This document shows positions 5,897 to 14,060 of a stretch of 50,528 nt of DNA, one piece after another. This DNA comes from Clostridia bacterium (GTDB lineage Bacteria; Bacillota; Clostridia; Oscillospirales; CAG-272), in contig JAFTSU010000012.1 in NCBI GenBank assembly GCA_017467105.1, positions 1-50,528 on the forward strand, in the 5' to 3' direction. Every line of letters begins with the position of its first letter. Positions within the stretch are counted from its first letter, which is position 1. The position numbers were made by a program, and so were the translations under genes. The notes beneath the pieces were generated by a model. It saw only the letters and a list, made by a program, of their open reading frames with translations. It made no database searches and had not been told where the DNA came from.

Positions 5897-7846
5897 ATGC
5901 TGAACCTATCAATTATGCCCCTTGACACAGAGCATCTTGACTTTTTGATCGAGGATATCATCAATCAGCAGAGAAGCGGAGCAACCACTCACGCTATGTT
6001 TATGATGAAATTTAACGCAGAGGGGACGCCGCCCGTCGACAAAGCGACGAAGCAATGCAAAAAGTACGATCTCTATAGATCAGTGCTCGATAAGGTTGGC
6101 GCCAAGCACGGTGTTCTTGTTCAAGCGACTCTCGGCCATATAACGACTCCGTCCTCCCCTTATCCATTTCAGCCTGCCGTCAGTCTTGTAACCGGAGAGG
6201 AGCGAGTGTCCACCTGCTGCCCTCTGGATCCGGACTTCAGAAAATATATCAAGGGTCAGTTTAGAATTCTTGCGGAGCACAGGCCGTCAATGGTAATGGT
6301 CGATGACGACTTAGGTCTTCTTTACAGAAGAGAGAAGGGCTGCGCTTGCAAATATCATATGGCTGAATTCAACAGAAGAGCCGGAACTGATATGACTCGT
6401 GAGGAGCTGTATCTACATACTCAGGGAACGTCCGACGAGGATAAGCGATTAACCGATCTGTACGTAGACGTTCAGCGCGATGGCATCGTGGGCTGCGTTA
6501 AGGCAATGCGCGAGGGACTTGATGAGGTCGACCCCAAAATACAAGGTATCGTATCCGGTATTTACACCAGCACGTTCTGCGAATTTTCCGATTATACAGC
6601 GGAGGCGTTCGCGGGCGAGGGTAATCCCCGTATTATGCGACTCAACGGCGGTCCGTATTCCAATTCTATTTCCAACGGCGGACTCAGATTCTTCACGGAT
6701 AATCTGTACAGAGCAGCAATATTGAAGGAAACCACCAAGCACAAGGTTGACGTTTTCTTAGCAGAGACCGACACCTGTCCGCAAAACAGATATTCAACCT
6801 CCGCATCCCTCCTTCACGCCCACTTTACAGCATCTATATTGGAGGGCGCGACAGGCGCGAAGCATTGGATCACCAGGCTTGCAAGCTACGAGCCGAATTC
6901 CGGCATAGCATATAGAAAAAAACTTTCGAAATACTCGAAATTCTATGAAAGGCTTACCGAATTTGCGAAGGATCTTAAGCCCTTCGGATGTAGAATTCCT
7001 CTCAGCAAGATCCCTAACTATCAGTTCGTGGAGAGTAGTCACGGAGAAAAGGCTGCGCCATGGGGGTGCTGTGTTCTGGAGCGCCTTGGCTTACCTCTTT
7101 ACTACTCGAATGAAAAGGGGGGCGCCGTGTTCCTTGACGAATATGAGATCGACCGCTTTGATGACAGCGAAATAGAGGAGTTCCTGTTGGGCACGGCAGT
7201 TCTTTCCGCCAAGGCGGCAGAGAAGCTTGAAAAGCGCGGATTTGTTGAAATGATCGGCGTAAGGGTTGCCGACTGGCAGGGCAAGGTCATATCCCTTGAG
7301 ATTGTCGATGGCAAAAGTCTTGCTGCCCAGTATGGCAGACAGCAGCTTATACCGATAAAAGACGGCGTCGAGGAGCTGTCCTGGATGGTCCATATAAATG
7401 CGGCAACCGGCGAATATGAAAAGCTGTTCCCGGCTGTTACCTCCTTTAAAAATTCCCTCGGTGGAAGGGTGATCGTTTTTTCGGGTACACCCAATATGCC
7501 GTTCAAGTATTTTACCGCGTTTTCTCTTCTGTGCGAAACGAGGAAGAAGCAGTTTGTTAATATTCTTGGTGAGGATGATTTATTGCCCGTATATTACACG
7601 GAGGACGCCGAGGTGTATCTCAGAGCGGGATACCTTCCGGGCGGAGAAATAATGGCGGCTGTATTCAATCTTTCACTTGACGGGCTGGAGGATATTCCGC
7701 TTTATTCAAAGAAAGCTCTGAGAGGTGTAGAATATTTAAATGAGCGAGGCGAGCGCGAGCCTCTGGGCTTCACAGAAAAAGACGGCGTATACCGTATCAA
7801 GATGAAGCTTCCCACCGCAACTCCCGCAATTCTTTTTTTGAAGTAA
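5897..7846 (+). CDS. Putative glycoside hydrolase (clan-A-like TIM barrel), family unassigned
   Basis: A 649-aa cytoplasmic protein with no signal peptide. Residues 1-380 look like a (beta/alpha)8 barrel: MVMVDDDLGLLY then a Cys-rich CACKYHMAEFNRR, MRLNGGPYSN, and DVFLAETDTCPQNRYSTSA with a candidate catalytic Glu. Residues 400-530 resemble the alpha/beta trimerisation-type domain of GH42-like enzymes, and the last 120 look like a beta-sandwich. This layout resembles beta-galactosidase-like enzymes, but I cannot place it in a numbered GH family and the catalytic pair is unproven. AAAGGAGG seven bases upstream fixes ATG5897. It is transcribed alone from a perfect promoter. Confidence 0.6.
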   Translation: MLNLSIMPLDTEHLDFLIEDIINQQRSGATTHAMFMMKFNAEGTPPVDKATKQCKKYDLYRSVLDKVGAKHGVLVQATLGHITTPSSPYPFQPAVSLVTGEERVSTCCPLDPDFRKYIKGQFRILAEHRPSMVMVDDDLGLLYRREKGCACKYHMAEFNRRAGTDMTREELYLHTQGTSDEDKRLTDLYVDVQRDGIVGCVKAMREGLDEVDPKIQGIVSGIYTSTFCEFSDYTAEAFAGEGNPRIMRLNGGPYSNSISNGGLRFFTDNLYRAAILKETTKHKVDVFLAETDTCPQNRYSTSASLLHAHFTASILEGATGAKHWITRLASYEPNSGIAYRKKLSKYSKFYERLTEFAKDLKPFGCRIPLSKIPNYQFVESSHGEKAAPWGCCVLERLGLPLYYSNEKGGAVFLDEYEIDRFDDSEIEEFLLGTAVLSAKAAEKLEKRGFVEMIGVRVADWQGKVISLEIVDGKSLAAQYGRQQLIPIKDGVEELSWMVHINAATGEYEKLFPAVTSFKNSLGGRVIVFSGTPNMPFKYFTAFSLLCETRKKQFVNILGEDDLLPVYYTEDAEVYLRAGYLPGGEIMAAVFNLSLDGLEDIPLYSKKALRGVEYLNERGEREPLGFTEKDGVYRIKMKLPTATPAILFLK

Positions 7847-7973
7847 GCGAGATATGATATCATAAGATTGAAAAAATATATGATATCCTTGTAAGCTTTG
7901 TTTTTGTGTTACAGCTCCATATTAAGACAACTTACCCTGTTTTTATTATGTACCAATAACTATGTGAGGAAAA

Positions 7974-8720
7974 ATGAAAAGAAAACTAACGATCATCTCC
8001 TTGTCAGCACTTTCCGCGCTGTTAGCTGTTGCGGTAGCCGTGATGTCAATTGTGCTGGTTTTAAAGAACAAGGCGGAGGTTACAGATCCGGTTAAGGAAT
8101 ACTATAACAGTCACTGCGCCTCCTTTGCTATTCAGAATCTGAACGCCGCAAAGGGTCAGATCGTGTTTATAGGAGACTCCATAACGGATCTGTACGTCCT
8201 GGACGATCACTACGGGGATATACCCTTGGCAACCTATAACAGAGGTATAGGAGGCGATACTACCTCGGGTGTGCTTGGCAGACTGAAGATCTCGGCGTAT
8301 GATATCTTACCATCCAAGGTCGTCCTAATGATAGGAACGAATGACGTGATCAGCGGTGCGGAGGAAGCTGATATTCTTGACAGATACGAAAAAATTGTCG
8401 ACGGAATAATGAAGAACATTACGGACGTCGAGCTTTACTGTATGTCAATAATACCTATGAACACCAAGATCGAGGAGTATTCCTCGCTATCGGCGGCGAG
8501 ATCCAACGCTACGATAATGAGGCTTAATCCGGAGCTGAAGAAAATAGCGGAGTCTCACGGCGCAGTCTATCTTGACCTGTTCTCTCATCTTACGGCGGAG
8601 GACGGAACTCTTGATCGCCGTTACAGCGACGACGGACTTCATCTTAACGTGGATGGACTTACGGTGTGGACAAATCTTATCAAGCCATACCTTGATACGA
8701 CGACAAACGATTCGGAATAA
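7974..8720 (+). CDS. Membrane-anchored SGNH/GDSL hydrolase
   Basis: A 248-aa protein. An N-terminal hydrophobic segment (residues 5-30) would export and anchor it. The SGNH blocks are all present: block I FIGDSIT with nucleophile Ser69, block II NRGIGGDT with the oxyanion Gly, block III MIGTNDV with Asn, and block V DDGLHLN with the catalytic Asp and His. It is therefore probably an extracytoplasmic esterase or acetyl-hydrolase acting on a glycan or lipid. GTGAGGA precedes ATG7974. It follows the glycosidase-like gene by 127 bp with no clear terminator between, so co-transcription is possible. A strong hairpin follows it. Confidence 0.9.
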   Translation: MKRKLTIISLSALSALLAVAVAVMSIVLVLKNKAEVTDPVKEYYNSHCASFAIQNLNAAKGQIVFIGDSITDLYVLDDHYGDIPLATYNRGIGGDTTSGVLGRLKISAYDILPSKVVLMIGTNDVISGAEEADILDRYEKIVDGIMKNITDVELYCMSIIPMNTKIEEYSSLSAARSNATIMRLNPELKKIAESHGAVYLDLFSHLTAEDGTLDRRYSDDGLHLNVDGLTVWTNLIKPYLDTTTNDSE

Positions 8721-8773
8721 AAAAGTGCGGCATATGTGTTTTTGTTAAGAAAAACGCATGTGCTGCACTTTTT
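8720..8773. terminator. Bidirectional terminator between the SGNH gene and the pseudogene
   Basis: A 24-bp stem (8720-8743 with 8750-8773, three G-T wobbles) and a 6-nt loop, with A-run on the left and T-run on the right. It can serve both converging units. Its right arm overlaps the minus-strand stop codon. Confidence 0.9.
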
Positions 8774-9253
8774 ATATATGGTCTAAATACTCGTTTATCT
8801 CTTCGTTCGATCTGAAAACGATTGCGTTTTTGTATCTCGCGTCTCGCAGCAGATTGTATATCTTAGGAAGCGATTTTTCAGTAAAAGACCCCGCCCGTGT
8901 TAAAAATTCCTCGCAGTTTTCCTCCGAAATAAATGAAATATCATCTCTATGCTTGCCTACTCGAGCCTTAATGGAAGCATTACATACGTCTCTTGGAATA
9001 TCAGGGAGGATCACATTATAAGAGGCTGCAATTCTCGTCTCCTGGGCCCTTGATGGTTGCCGTCGATTACCCTTTTCCCTTGCCGAAAGCACCGAGAGTC
9101 TCTTATTGAACTCCTCTCTTTCAATATGAGCTCCGTCTGGGAGAAACCGGATTTTATCAAGATGGTAAAGGGGCAGATCGAGCTTTAGCGACAGAACCTT
9201 TGCAAGAGTGATTTTTCCGCGCCTGGATAACCGATTATCAACACTCTATTCAT
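8772..9253 (-). pseudogene. Frameshifted topology-modulation/adenylate-kinase-like P-loop protein
   Basis: The reading starts at ATG9253, overlapping the esterase stop by 8 bp, with a P-loop-like VLIIGYPGAEKS in which a Walker A Gly is Glu. It then jumps frame to LAKVLSLKLDLPLYHLDKIR and EREEFNKRLSVL, again to RVIDGNH (the family's WVIDGNY motif), and back to ARVGKHRDDISFISEEN, SLPKIYNLL and NEEINEYL. Together these spell the usual FlaR-like topology-modulation protein (about 165 aa) in two frames with at least three shifts. The kinase-like function is therefore lost. The longest intact piece starts near 9092. The decay is inferred from by-eye homology; sequencing error is the alternative, though the altered Walker A favours true decay. 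Confidence 0.75.
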
Positions 9254-10175
9254 TACCCCAAAGTCCCTTTTTAAGCGCGTTTACACGTGTCCTTATCGCC
9301 TCCCCGGATACCTTCGCTCCGGTGACAACGTCAAAGCCGTGCATCGTACCTACCGTTTTATTTACGGTTACCCTTGCGCCACCCTCGCGTAAAGCATTTG
9401 CGTAGTTAAGTCCCTCGTCAGAGAGACAGTCGTACTCCGCTACCTCAACGTAAGCGTCCGGAAGTCCGTCAAATCGGACGGCCTCCATCGGCGAGGCATA
9501 CTGTATATTGTCAGCGCTCACATCGGGTACGTACCCCTGCCACATCATTTTCGAGAGCCTTGAGTTCCACATTGGTGTGTCAGTATATAACCTATTAGAC
9601 TCCGTATCCATTCTTCTGTCGGTAACCGGGTATACGAGCATCTGAAATATCGGAGTAGGGAAGCTTCTGTCTCTCGCCATCTGACATACGGCAGCCGCAA
9701 GGGCTCCTCCGGCGCTATCTCCTCCTACGCCTATGCGCTTTCTGTCAATATTCAATAGCTCCGCGTTTTCATACACCCACTTGTAAGCGGCATAGCAATC
9801 CTCGCTTGGTATTGGATGTGGGTGCTTCGGCGCCAGCCTATACTGGACGAAAACTACCCTTGCTGGTGTGTTTAGCGTATATATTTTAGCCAGATCATAG
9901 TGGTGCCAGGACGCACCGAAGAAGAATCCTCCGCCGTGGTAATATATAAGCGTAGGAAGGTCAATGACGTAAGCTTTTGGCTCGTAAATAAGCACCTCGA
10001 TCGTGCCGTCGCCGTATCCGCTGATCCACTCTCTCCTCACGCAAATCTCAGGATCGCGAAAGATCCTTTTGGGAGTTTTCAAAAGCGAGCCTAAAAAGCC
10101 CGCAAGCCTTGGACTTCTTATGGGTGGCGTTATATAGCAGAACGGAGAAAGCTCCTTGTCTATCGGATATTTCAT
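9246..10175 (-). CDS. Alpha/beta hydrolase, HSL-type esterase/lipase
   Basis: A 309-aa cytoplasmic esterase. YYHGGGFFFGA is the HGGG oxyanion motif of the hormone-sensitive-lipase family, GVGGDSAGGALAA carries the nucleophile Ser, AEYDCLSDEG the Asp and GTMHGFD the His. It should hydrolyse short-chain esters. ATG10175 is chosen over the more distant ATG10241 because AAAGGA lies 7 bases before it and the extra 22 residues are not family-like. The gene diverges from the ferredoxin gene. Its stop overlaps the start of the decayed kinase gene, implying a former two-gene operon. Confidence 0.9.
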   Translation of the reverse strand: MKYPIDKELSPFCYITPPIRSPRLAGFLGSLLKTPKRIFRDPEICVRREWISGYGDGTIEVLIYEPKAYVIDLPTLIYYHGGGFFFGASWHHYDLAKIYTLNTPARVVFVQYRLAPKHPHPIPSEDCYAAYKWVYENAELLNIDRKRIGVGGDSAGGALAAAVCQMARDRSFPTPIFQMLVYPVTDRRMDTESNRLYTDTPMWNSRLSKMMWQGYVPDVSADNIQYASPMEAVRFDGLPDAYVEVAEYDCLSDEGLNYANALREGGARVTVNKTVGTMHGFDVVTGAKVSGEAIRTRVNALKKGLWGNE

Positions 10176-10290
10176 TTCTTTTCCTTTCATAAAAGATGAA
10201 CGTAAAAAAACAATTTTGTTGGAAAAACAACATACTTTCAAGCTTGATTTTACTATAATTGAGACGTAAAGTCAATAGAGGAGAAAAAAT

Positions 10291-10977
10291 ATGATAAGAA
10301 AAATTATAAAGATCAACGAAGGAAAATGTAACGGTTGCGGCGCTTGTGCGACAGCCTGTCACGAGGGAGCGATAGAAATGGTAAACGGCAAAGCAAAGCT
10401 CACGCGAGAAAGCTATTGCGACGGTCTTGGCGACTGCCTACCGGCTTGTCCCACCGGAGCTATCACCTTTGAGGAGAGGGAGGCGCCCGCATACGACGAG
10501 GCGGCGGTGCTTGCTTCCCGGGCTAAGTCACCCTCCTTACCCTGCGGCTGTCCCGGAACCGCATCAAGACAGATAAAGCGCGCCAACGTATCGGCTGCAA
10601 CGCAGAGCACTCCAAGTCAGCTGCTGCAATGGCCGGTGCAGATAAAGCTGGTGCCGACGAACGCTCCGTATTTTCACGGCGCTAACCTGCTGGTTGCCGC
10701 CGATTGCACGGCTTACGCGTACGGAAATTTCCATAACGATTTTATCCGCAACCGTATTACTCTTATAGGCTGTCCCAAGCTTGACGAGGGGGATTATTCC
10801 GATAAGCTTACCGCCATTATTTCAAATAGTGATATAAAGAGCGTAACCGTGGTCAGAATGGAGGTTCCTTGCTGCTCCGGAATAGAAAACGCGGTTAAAA
10901 AGGCTCTGCTGGCAAGCGGAAAATTCATACCCTGGCGAGTTGTCACAGTTACCACAGACGGAAAGCTGATCGAGTGA
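10291..10977 (+). CDS. 4Fe-4S dicluster ferredoxin-domain protein
   Basis: A 228-aa protein. The N-terminal 60 residues hold two iron-sulfur motifs: CNGCGACATAC (CxxCxxCxxxC, with its fourth Cys in CH) and a second, looser set CDGLGDCLPACP, as in bacterial two-cluster ferredoxins. The rest has further cysteines (CGCPGT, IGCPKL, EVPCCSGI) that could bind another cofactor. The family (4Fe-4S binding protein, ferredoxin-like) is common in anaerobic Clostridia as an electron carrier of unknown partner. GGAGAA lies seven bases before ATG10291. It is divergent from the esterase. Confidence 0.85.
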   Translation: MIRKIIKINEGKCNGCGACATACHEGAIEMVNGKAKLTRESYCDGLGDCLPACPTGAITFEEREAPAYDEAAVLASRAKSPSLPCGCPGTASRQIKRANVSAATQSTPSQLLQWPVQIKLVPTNAPYFHGANLLVAADCTAYAYGNFHNDFIRNRITLIGCPKLDEGDYSDKLTAIISNSDIKSVTVVRMEVPCCSGIENAVKKALLASGKFIPWRVVTVTTDGKLIE

Positions 10978-11049
10978 CCGACATAACGTATAATGTATAG
11001 AAAAGCCGCCCTGAAGCGACGAAAACGAGCAAATTTTCAAAGAAAACCC

Positions 11050-11078
11050 TTGACTGTTTGTGCAATATATGCTATAAT
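11050..11078 (+). promoter_or_regulatory. Promoter of the riboswitch-controlled operon
   Basis: TTGACT (11050-11055), 17-bp spacer and TATAAT (11073-11078), followed at once by the structured leader. Confidence 0.9.
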
Positions 11079-11090
11079 ACCCTCATAGGA

Positions 11091-11203
11091 AGCTAGAGGT
11101 ATAGGCTCGCATCAGGGCGGGCGTTTCTACTAACCACCGCAATATCCGCAATAGCGGATCAATGGTTGACTACCGACGATAGTGTCGCGTCGTCAGCCTT
11201 TTT
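11091..11203 (+). promoter_or_regulatory. Purine-riboswitch-like leader with overlapping terminator
   Basis: P1: GGTA 11098-11101 with TACC 11171-11174. P2: 11105-11110 with 11117-11122, loop ATCAGG. J2/3 is TTTCTAC (11124-11130). P3: 11132-11136 with 11163-11167, its loop opening CCGCAAT. J3/1 is GACTAC with T before it. These match the purine aptamer core, including loop GG and CC that can kiss. Unusual: a second hairpin (11144-11149/11154-11159) is inserted in loop 3. The terminator (11164-11169 and 11174-11178 with 11188-11192 and 11193-11198, then T-run) reuses P3', J3/1 and P1', so ligand binding should favour read-through. The T before GACTA suggests adenine-type specificity. Identified by eye only. 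Confidence 0.6.
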
Positions 11204-11218
11204 CTTTTCAGGAGGCTT

Positions 11219-11863
11219 ATGGATATTTATCTTGAGATATTTGGATATATCGGCACGGTGCTTGTCGTTATTTCCATGCTTATGACGTCAGTCGTCAGAC
11301 TCCGCGTGATCAATATGTGCGGAGGAATTATCAGCACCGTATATTCGATTTTCTGCAATGCGTGGCCAATTGTCGTTATGAATGTTATTCTTATTATGAT
11401 CAATTTCTGTCAGGTGATCATATATTATAAGAACGTGGGTAATCTGACAGCCGTATCAATTGATAAAAGCAACGGAGATCTTATTGATCATTTATGCAGC
11501 CGTTCCTTTGCATCCGATATTCGTGATCTCTTAGTGGACTCCGATGCGGTTTACGCCGTAATGTCGGATAGCGAGCTTGCCGCTCTTACGACCGGAGAGG
11601 TGCGCGGAAACGTATTTTCGGTTACCGCCCTCGCGGTATCGCCCAAATATAAATCCTCGCCAATATTGGCTACTCTTCTAGGACGTCTGTCTTTAGAGGG
11701 TATAACCTATCTTAACGTCGACTCTCGTGGGAAAATATGGGGTACGTCCGGGTTGAAAACGGTGGAAAATAACGGCAACCTGGTGCTTACTCTGCAAGAA
11801 GCGCGCACTCCGGAATCGGAGAAAAACACGAGGAACGCGTATAAGGCAAAAAGTGATACGTAG
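11219..11863 (+). CDS. Small membrane protein with YgjV/SWEET-like N-terminus and cytoplasmic C-terminal domain
   Basis: A 214-aa protein. Three membrane segments occupy about residues 1-75 (IFGYIGTVLVVISMLMTSV, an ICGG-like turn, then NVILIMINFCQVIIYY), the layout of YgjV or half-SWEET transporters. The remaining 130 residues are soluble and include LAVSPKYKSSPILATLLGRL, which I do not recognise as a named domain. AGGAGG (11210-11215) four bases before ATG11219 is a strong site. It is the first gene after the purine-riboswitch-like leader and lies 48 bp before a nucleoside-kinase-like gene, so a role in nucleobase or nucleoside uptake is a reasonable guess. Confidence 0.65.
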   Translation: MDIYLEIFGYIGTVLVVISMLMTSVVRLRVINMCGGIISTVYSIFCNAWPIVVMNVILIMINFCQVIIYYKNVGNLTAVSIDKSNGDLIDHLCSRSFASDIRDLLVDSDAVYAVMSDSELAALTTGEVRGNVFSVTALAVSPKYKSSPILATLLGRLSLEGITYLNVDSRGKIWGTSGLKTVENNGNLVLTLQEARTPESEKNTRNAYKAKSDT

Positions 11864-11911
11864 AAACCGATATATAATATGATCTTACGTAAATGAAAGA
11901 AAGGAGAAGCT

Positions 11912-13609
11912 ATGAATCTGACCATAGACGGCATTCCCGTAATAGCTGAAACGGGGAAATCGCTGTACGATATACTTGATGGGCTTGGTCGCTTCCACGG
12001 CAAGCTCTCAACAGACCCCATAGCCGCTAAAATTGCGGGTAGGGTCTTTACCTTGAACTACGTTCCCGAGAGGGAGAAGGACGTGAACGAGCGCGGATCG
12101 GTGCGCCGTGCTGTTGCCGCGAGCGGCGGAGTCATCAAGCTGCTCTATTATTCCGATCCTCAGGGCTGTGACGTCTATCGCAGAACTGCTCAATTCGTTC
12201 TGTTTCTTGCTATAAGCAGACGCTGGCCGCGCGCGGTCGCGAAGATGAACTGCACCGTTGGTGACGGACTGTATATTAAGGTCGACGGGGCAGATGACTT
12301 CTCCGCTGATGAGCTTCGTCGTGTCGTTGACGGTATTATAGCCGAGGACTTTTCTCTCAACCGCCGCAGGATGCCTACCGAGGAGGCTATTGCATATTTT
12401 CTTGGCAAGGGAGAGGATGACAAGGCAGAGCTTCTCACCTACAGAGAGAAGAAGACCATAGATCTATACGAGAGCGGTGATTTCGCCGATTATTACTACG
12501 GCGAGACTGCTCCTCGCACAGGCTTCCTTCGCTCCTTTGATATTATAGATGCTCCGGATGGCTTTATATTCATCTTCCCGGACAGAAGAGAGCCGGATCG
12601 GGTGTCCCCCTATCACGAAATGCCCAATTTCTTCCAGGTATATACGGAGGGCAAGCGCTGGGGTGAGCTTATGGAGTGTGAGACGGTTGCGGACCTGAAC
12701 GGACACGTTAAAAACGGTAGCATCAGAGAGCTTATCCGAGTTAACGAGGCGGTGCACGAGCGCAGATTTTCCGGTATTGCGGATATGATATGCGAGAGGG
12801 GAGCCAGGGTGGTGCTTCTGGCAGGTCCCAGCTCGTCAGGCAAGACCACCAGCGCAAACAGATTGGCAACGCAGCTTCGCGGTCACGGGAAAATGCCCAT
12901 ACTTATGAGTCTTGACGATTATTATATCGACAGAGACAAGATAGCGCCCGGGCCGGACGGCAAGCTTGATCTTGAGCATATCAACACCATAGATACCGCT
13001 CTTTTTGGAGAGCATATCAGCGCGCTTCTTGCGGGGGAGTCGGTAGAGCTTCCATCCTTCAACTTCAAAAAAGGAATGAGAGAGTGGAGCGGCAGACGGC
13101 TGAGTCTCGGAGCAAATTCCGTAATCATAGTCGAGGGTATACACGGATTGAATCCAACTCTTGTTCCGGAGAATCTTGATAGGAGCGCAATTTTCAGAAT
13201 GTACGTAAGCCCTCTATTACCTCTTAATCTTGATAACCATAACAGAATAGCCTCTAGCTATTTGCGTCTTCTCAGACGTACGGTCCGTGATTTCAGAAGC
13301 CGCGGCGCCTCTGTAGAGAAAACTCTGGCAATGTGGGATTCAGTCCGCAGGGGAGAGGAGAGATGGATCTTTCCCTTCCAGGAGAACGCTGATGTTATCT
13401 TCAACAGCTCCACTCTTTACGAGCTTGCCGTGCTAAAAAAGTACGTGTATCCGTTGCTTCGTGAGATACAGCCCGGCAGCGAATGCTACGATCAGGTTCG
13501 CGGCATGGTCAAGATACTGAACTACGTATACGAGGCAGAGGTTGACGATGAAATACCCCCCACCAGCATAGTGCGTGAGTTTATCGGCGGCAACAGCTTT
13601 TACAGATGA
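11912..13609 (+). CDS. TGS-domain uridine kinase-like protein (nucleoside kinase)
   Basis: A 565-aa protein of a Firmicutes family that fuses a threonyl-tRNA-synthetase-like N-terminus to a uridine kinase. Residues 1-60 resemble a TGS domain, and about 90-200 resemble the ThrRS second editing domain (VGDGLYIKVD). From about 290 comes the P-loop kinase, with Walker A LAGPSSSGKTT, LDDYYIDRD and VIIVEGIHGLNP, then the lid region HNRIASSYLRLLRRTVRD. It should phosphorylate uridine/cytidine or a related substrate, and the N-terminal part may sense or bind RNA (inference). AAAGGAG precedes ATG11912. It is the second gene under the riboswitch-like leader and ends at a strong terminator. Confidence 0.85.
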   Translation: MNLTIDGIPVIAETGKSLYDILDGLGRFHGKLSTDPIAAKIAGRVFTLNYVPEREKDVNERGSVRRAVAASGGVIKLLYYSDPQGCDVYRRTAQFVLFLAISRRWPRAVAKMNCTVGDGLYIKVDGADDFSADELRRVVDGIIAEDFSLNRRRMPTEEAIAYFLGKGEDDKAELLTYREKKTIDLYESGDFADYYYGETAPRTGFLRSFDIIDAPDGFIFIFPDRREPDRVSPYHEMPNFFQVYTEGKRWGELMECETVADLNGHVKNGSIRELIRVNEAVHERRFSGIADMICERGARVVLLAGPSSSGKTTSANRLATQLRGHGKMPILMSLDDYYIDRDKIAPGPDGKLDLEHINTIDTALFGEHISALLAGESVELPSFNFKKGMREWSGRRLSLGANSVIIVEGIHGLNPTLVPENLDRSAIFRMYVSPLLPLNLDNHNRIASSYLRLLRRTVRDFRSRGASVEKTLAMWDSVRRGEERWIFPFQENADVIFNSSTLYELAVLKKYVYPLLREIQPGSECYDQVRGMVKILNYVYEAEVDDEIPPTSIVREFIGGNSFYR

Positions 13610-13663
13610 GCGCGACTTGATAGACGCAGATCAAAAATTCAGAACACCGTTTAAATAAAAAGA

Positions 13664-13715
13664 ACAGCGCTAAGCATATTCTCCCTTCGGGATAGTACGC
13701 TTAGCGCTGTCATCT
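13664..13715. terminator. Bidirectional terminator between the kinase and rhamnose mutarotase
   Basis: A perfect 12-bp stem (13664-13675 with 13699-13710) encloses a smaller CCCTTCGGG hairpin. A-rich to the left and T-rich to the right, it fits two converging genes. Confidence 0.9.
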
Positions 13716-13719
13716 TTTG

Positions 13720-14037
13720 TTATTCCATACGAAAGACCTCACGCATCAGGGGCTGGGCGTGAGTTACGGGATCCATATCCATAACCATAACGTCCTTCAT
13801 ATATTCGTTCCAACGGTTAACTACCTCGGATTCCGCTTGTACCTTTGCGGCAAATTCTATGCCCTTTTGGCATTCGTAGTAGCCGAAAAGATCGTCTCCA
13901 ACGTTCCATATGCTGTAGTTAACTATTCCCGCAGAACGCAGCACCTCAACCATCTCCGGCCAGATCTCATCGTGCCTTCTGCAATATTCATCCTTCATAC
14001 CGGGCAGTATCCTTGCCCTCCAAGCGTATCTTTCCAT
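13720..14037 (-). CDS. rhaM: L-rhamnose mutarotase
   Basis: A 105-aa protein matching the whole RhaM family: an N-terminal YAWRARILPGMKDEY with RY/HDE-like positions, RHDEIWPEMVEVLRSAGI, NYSIWNVGDDLFGYYE, then RWNEYMKDVM and a C-terminal MREVFRME. It interconverts the alpha and beta anomers of L-rhamnose. The residues aligned with the catalytic His and Tyr are present. AAAGGA precedes ATG14037. No other rhamnose genes are in the window. It is followed by the shared terminator at 13664 and preceded within 23 bp by the two membrane genes, so it is probably the last gene of that unit. Confidence 0.92.
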   Translation of the reverse strand: MERYAWRARILPGMKDEYCRRHDEIWPEMVEVLRSAGIVNYSIWNVGDDLFGYYECQKGIEFAAKVQAESEVVNRWNEYMKDVMVMDMDPVTHAQPLMREVFRME

Positions 14038-14060
14038 ACTGTTTTCCTTTCGGATTATTT

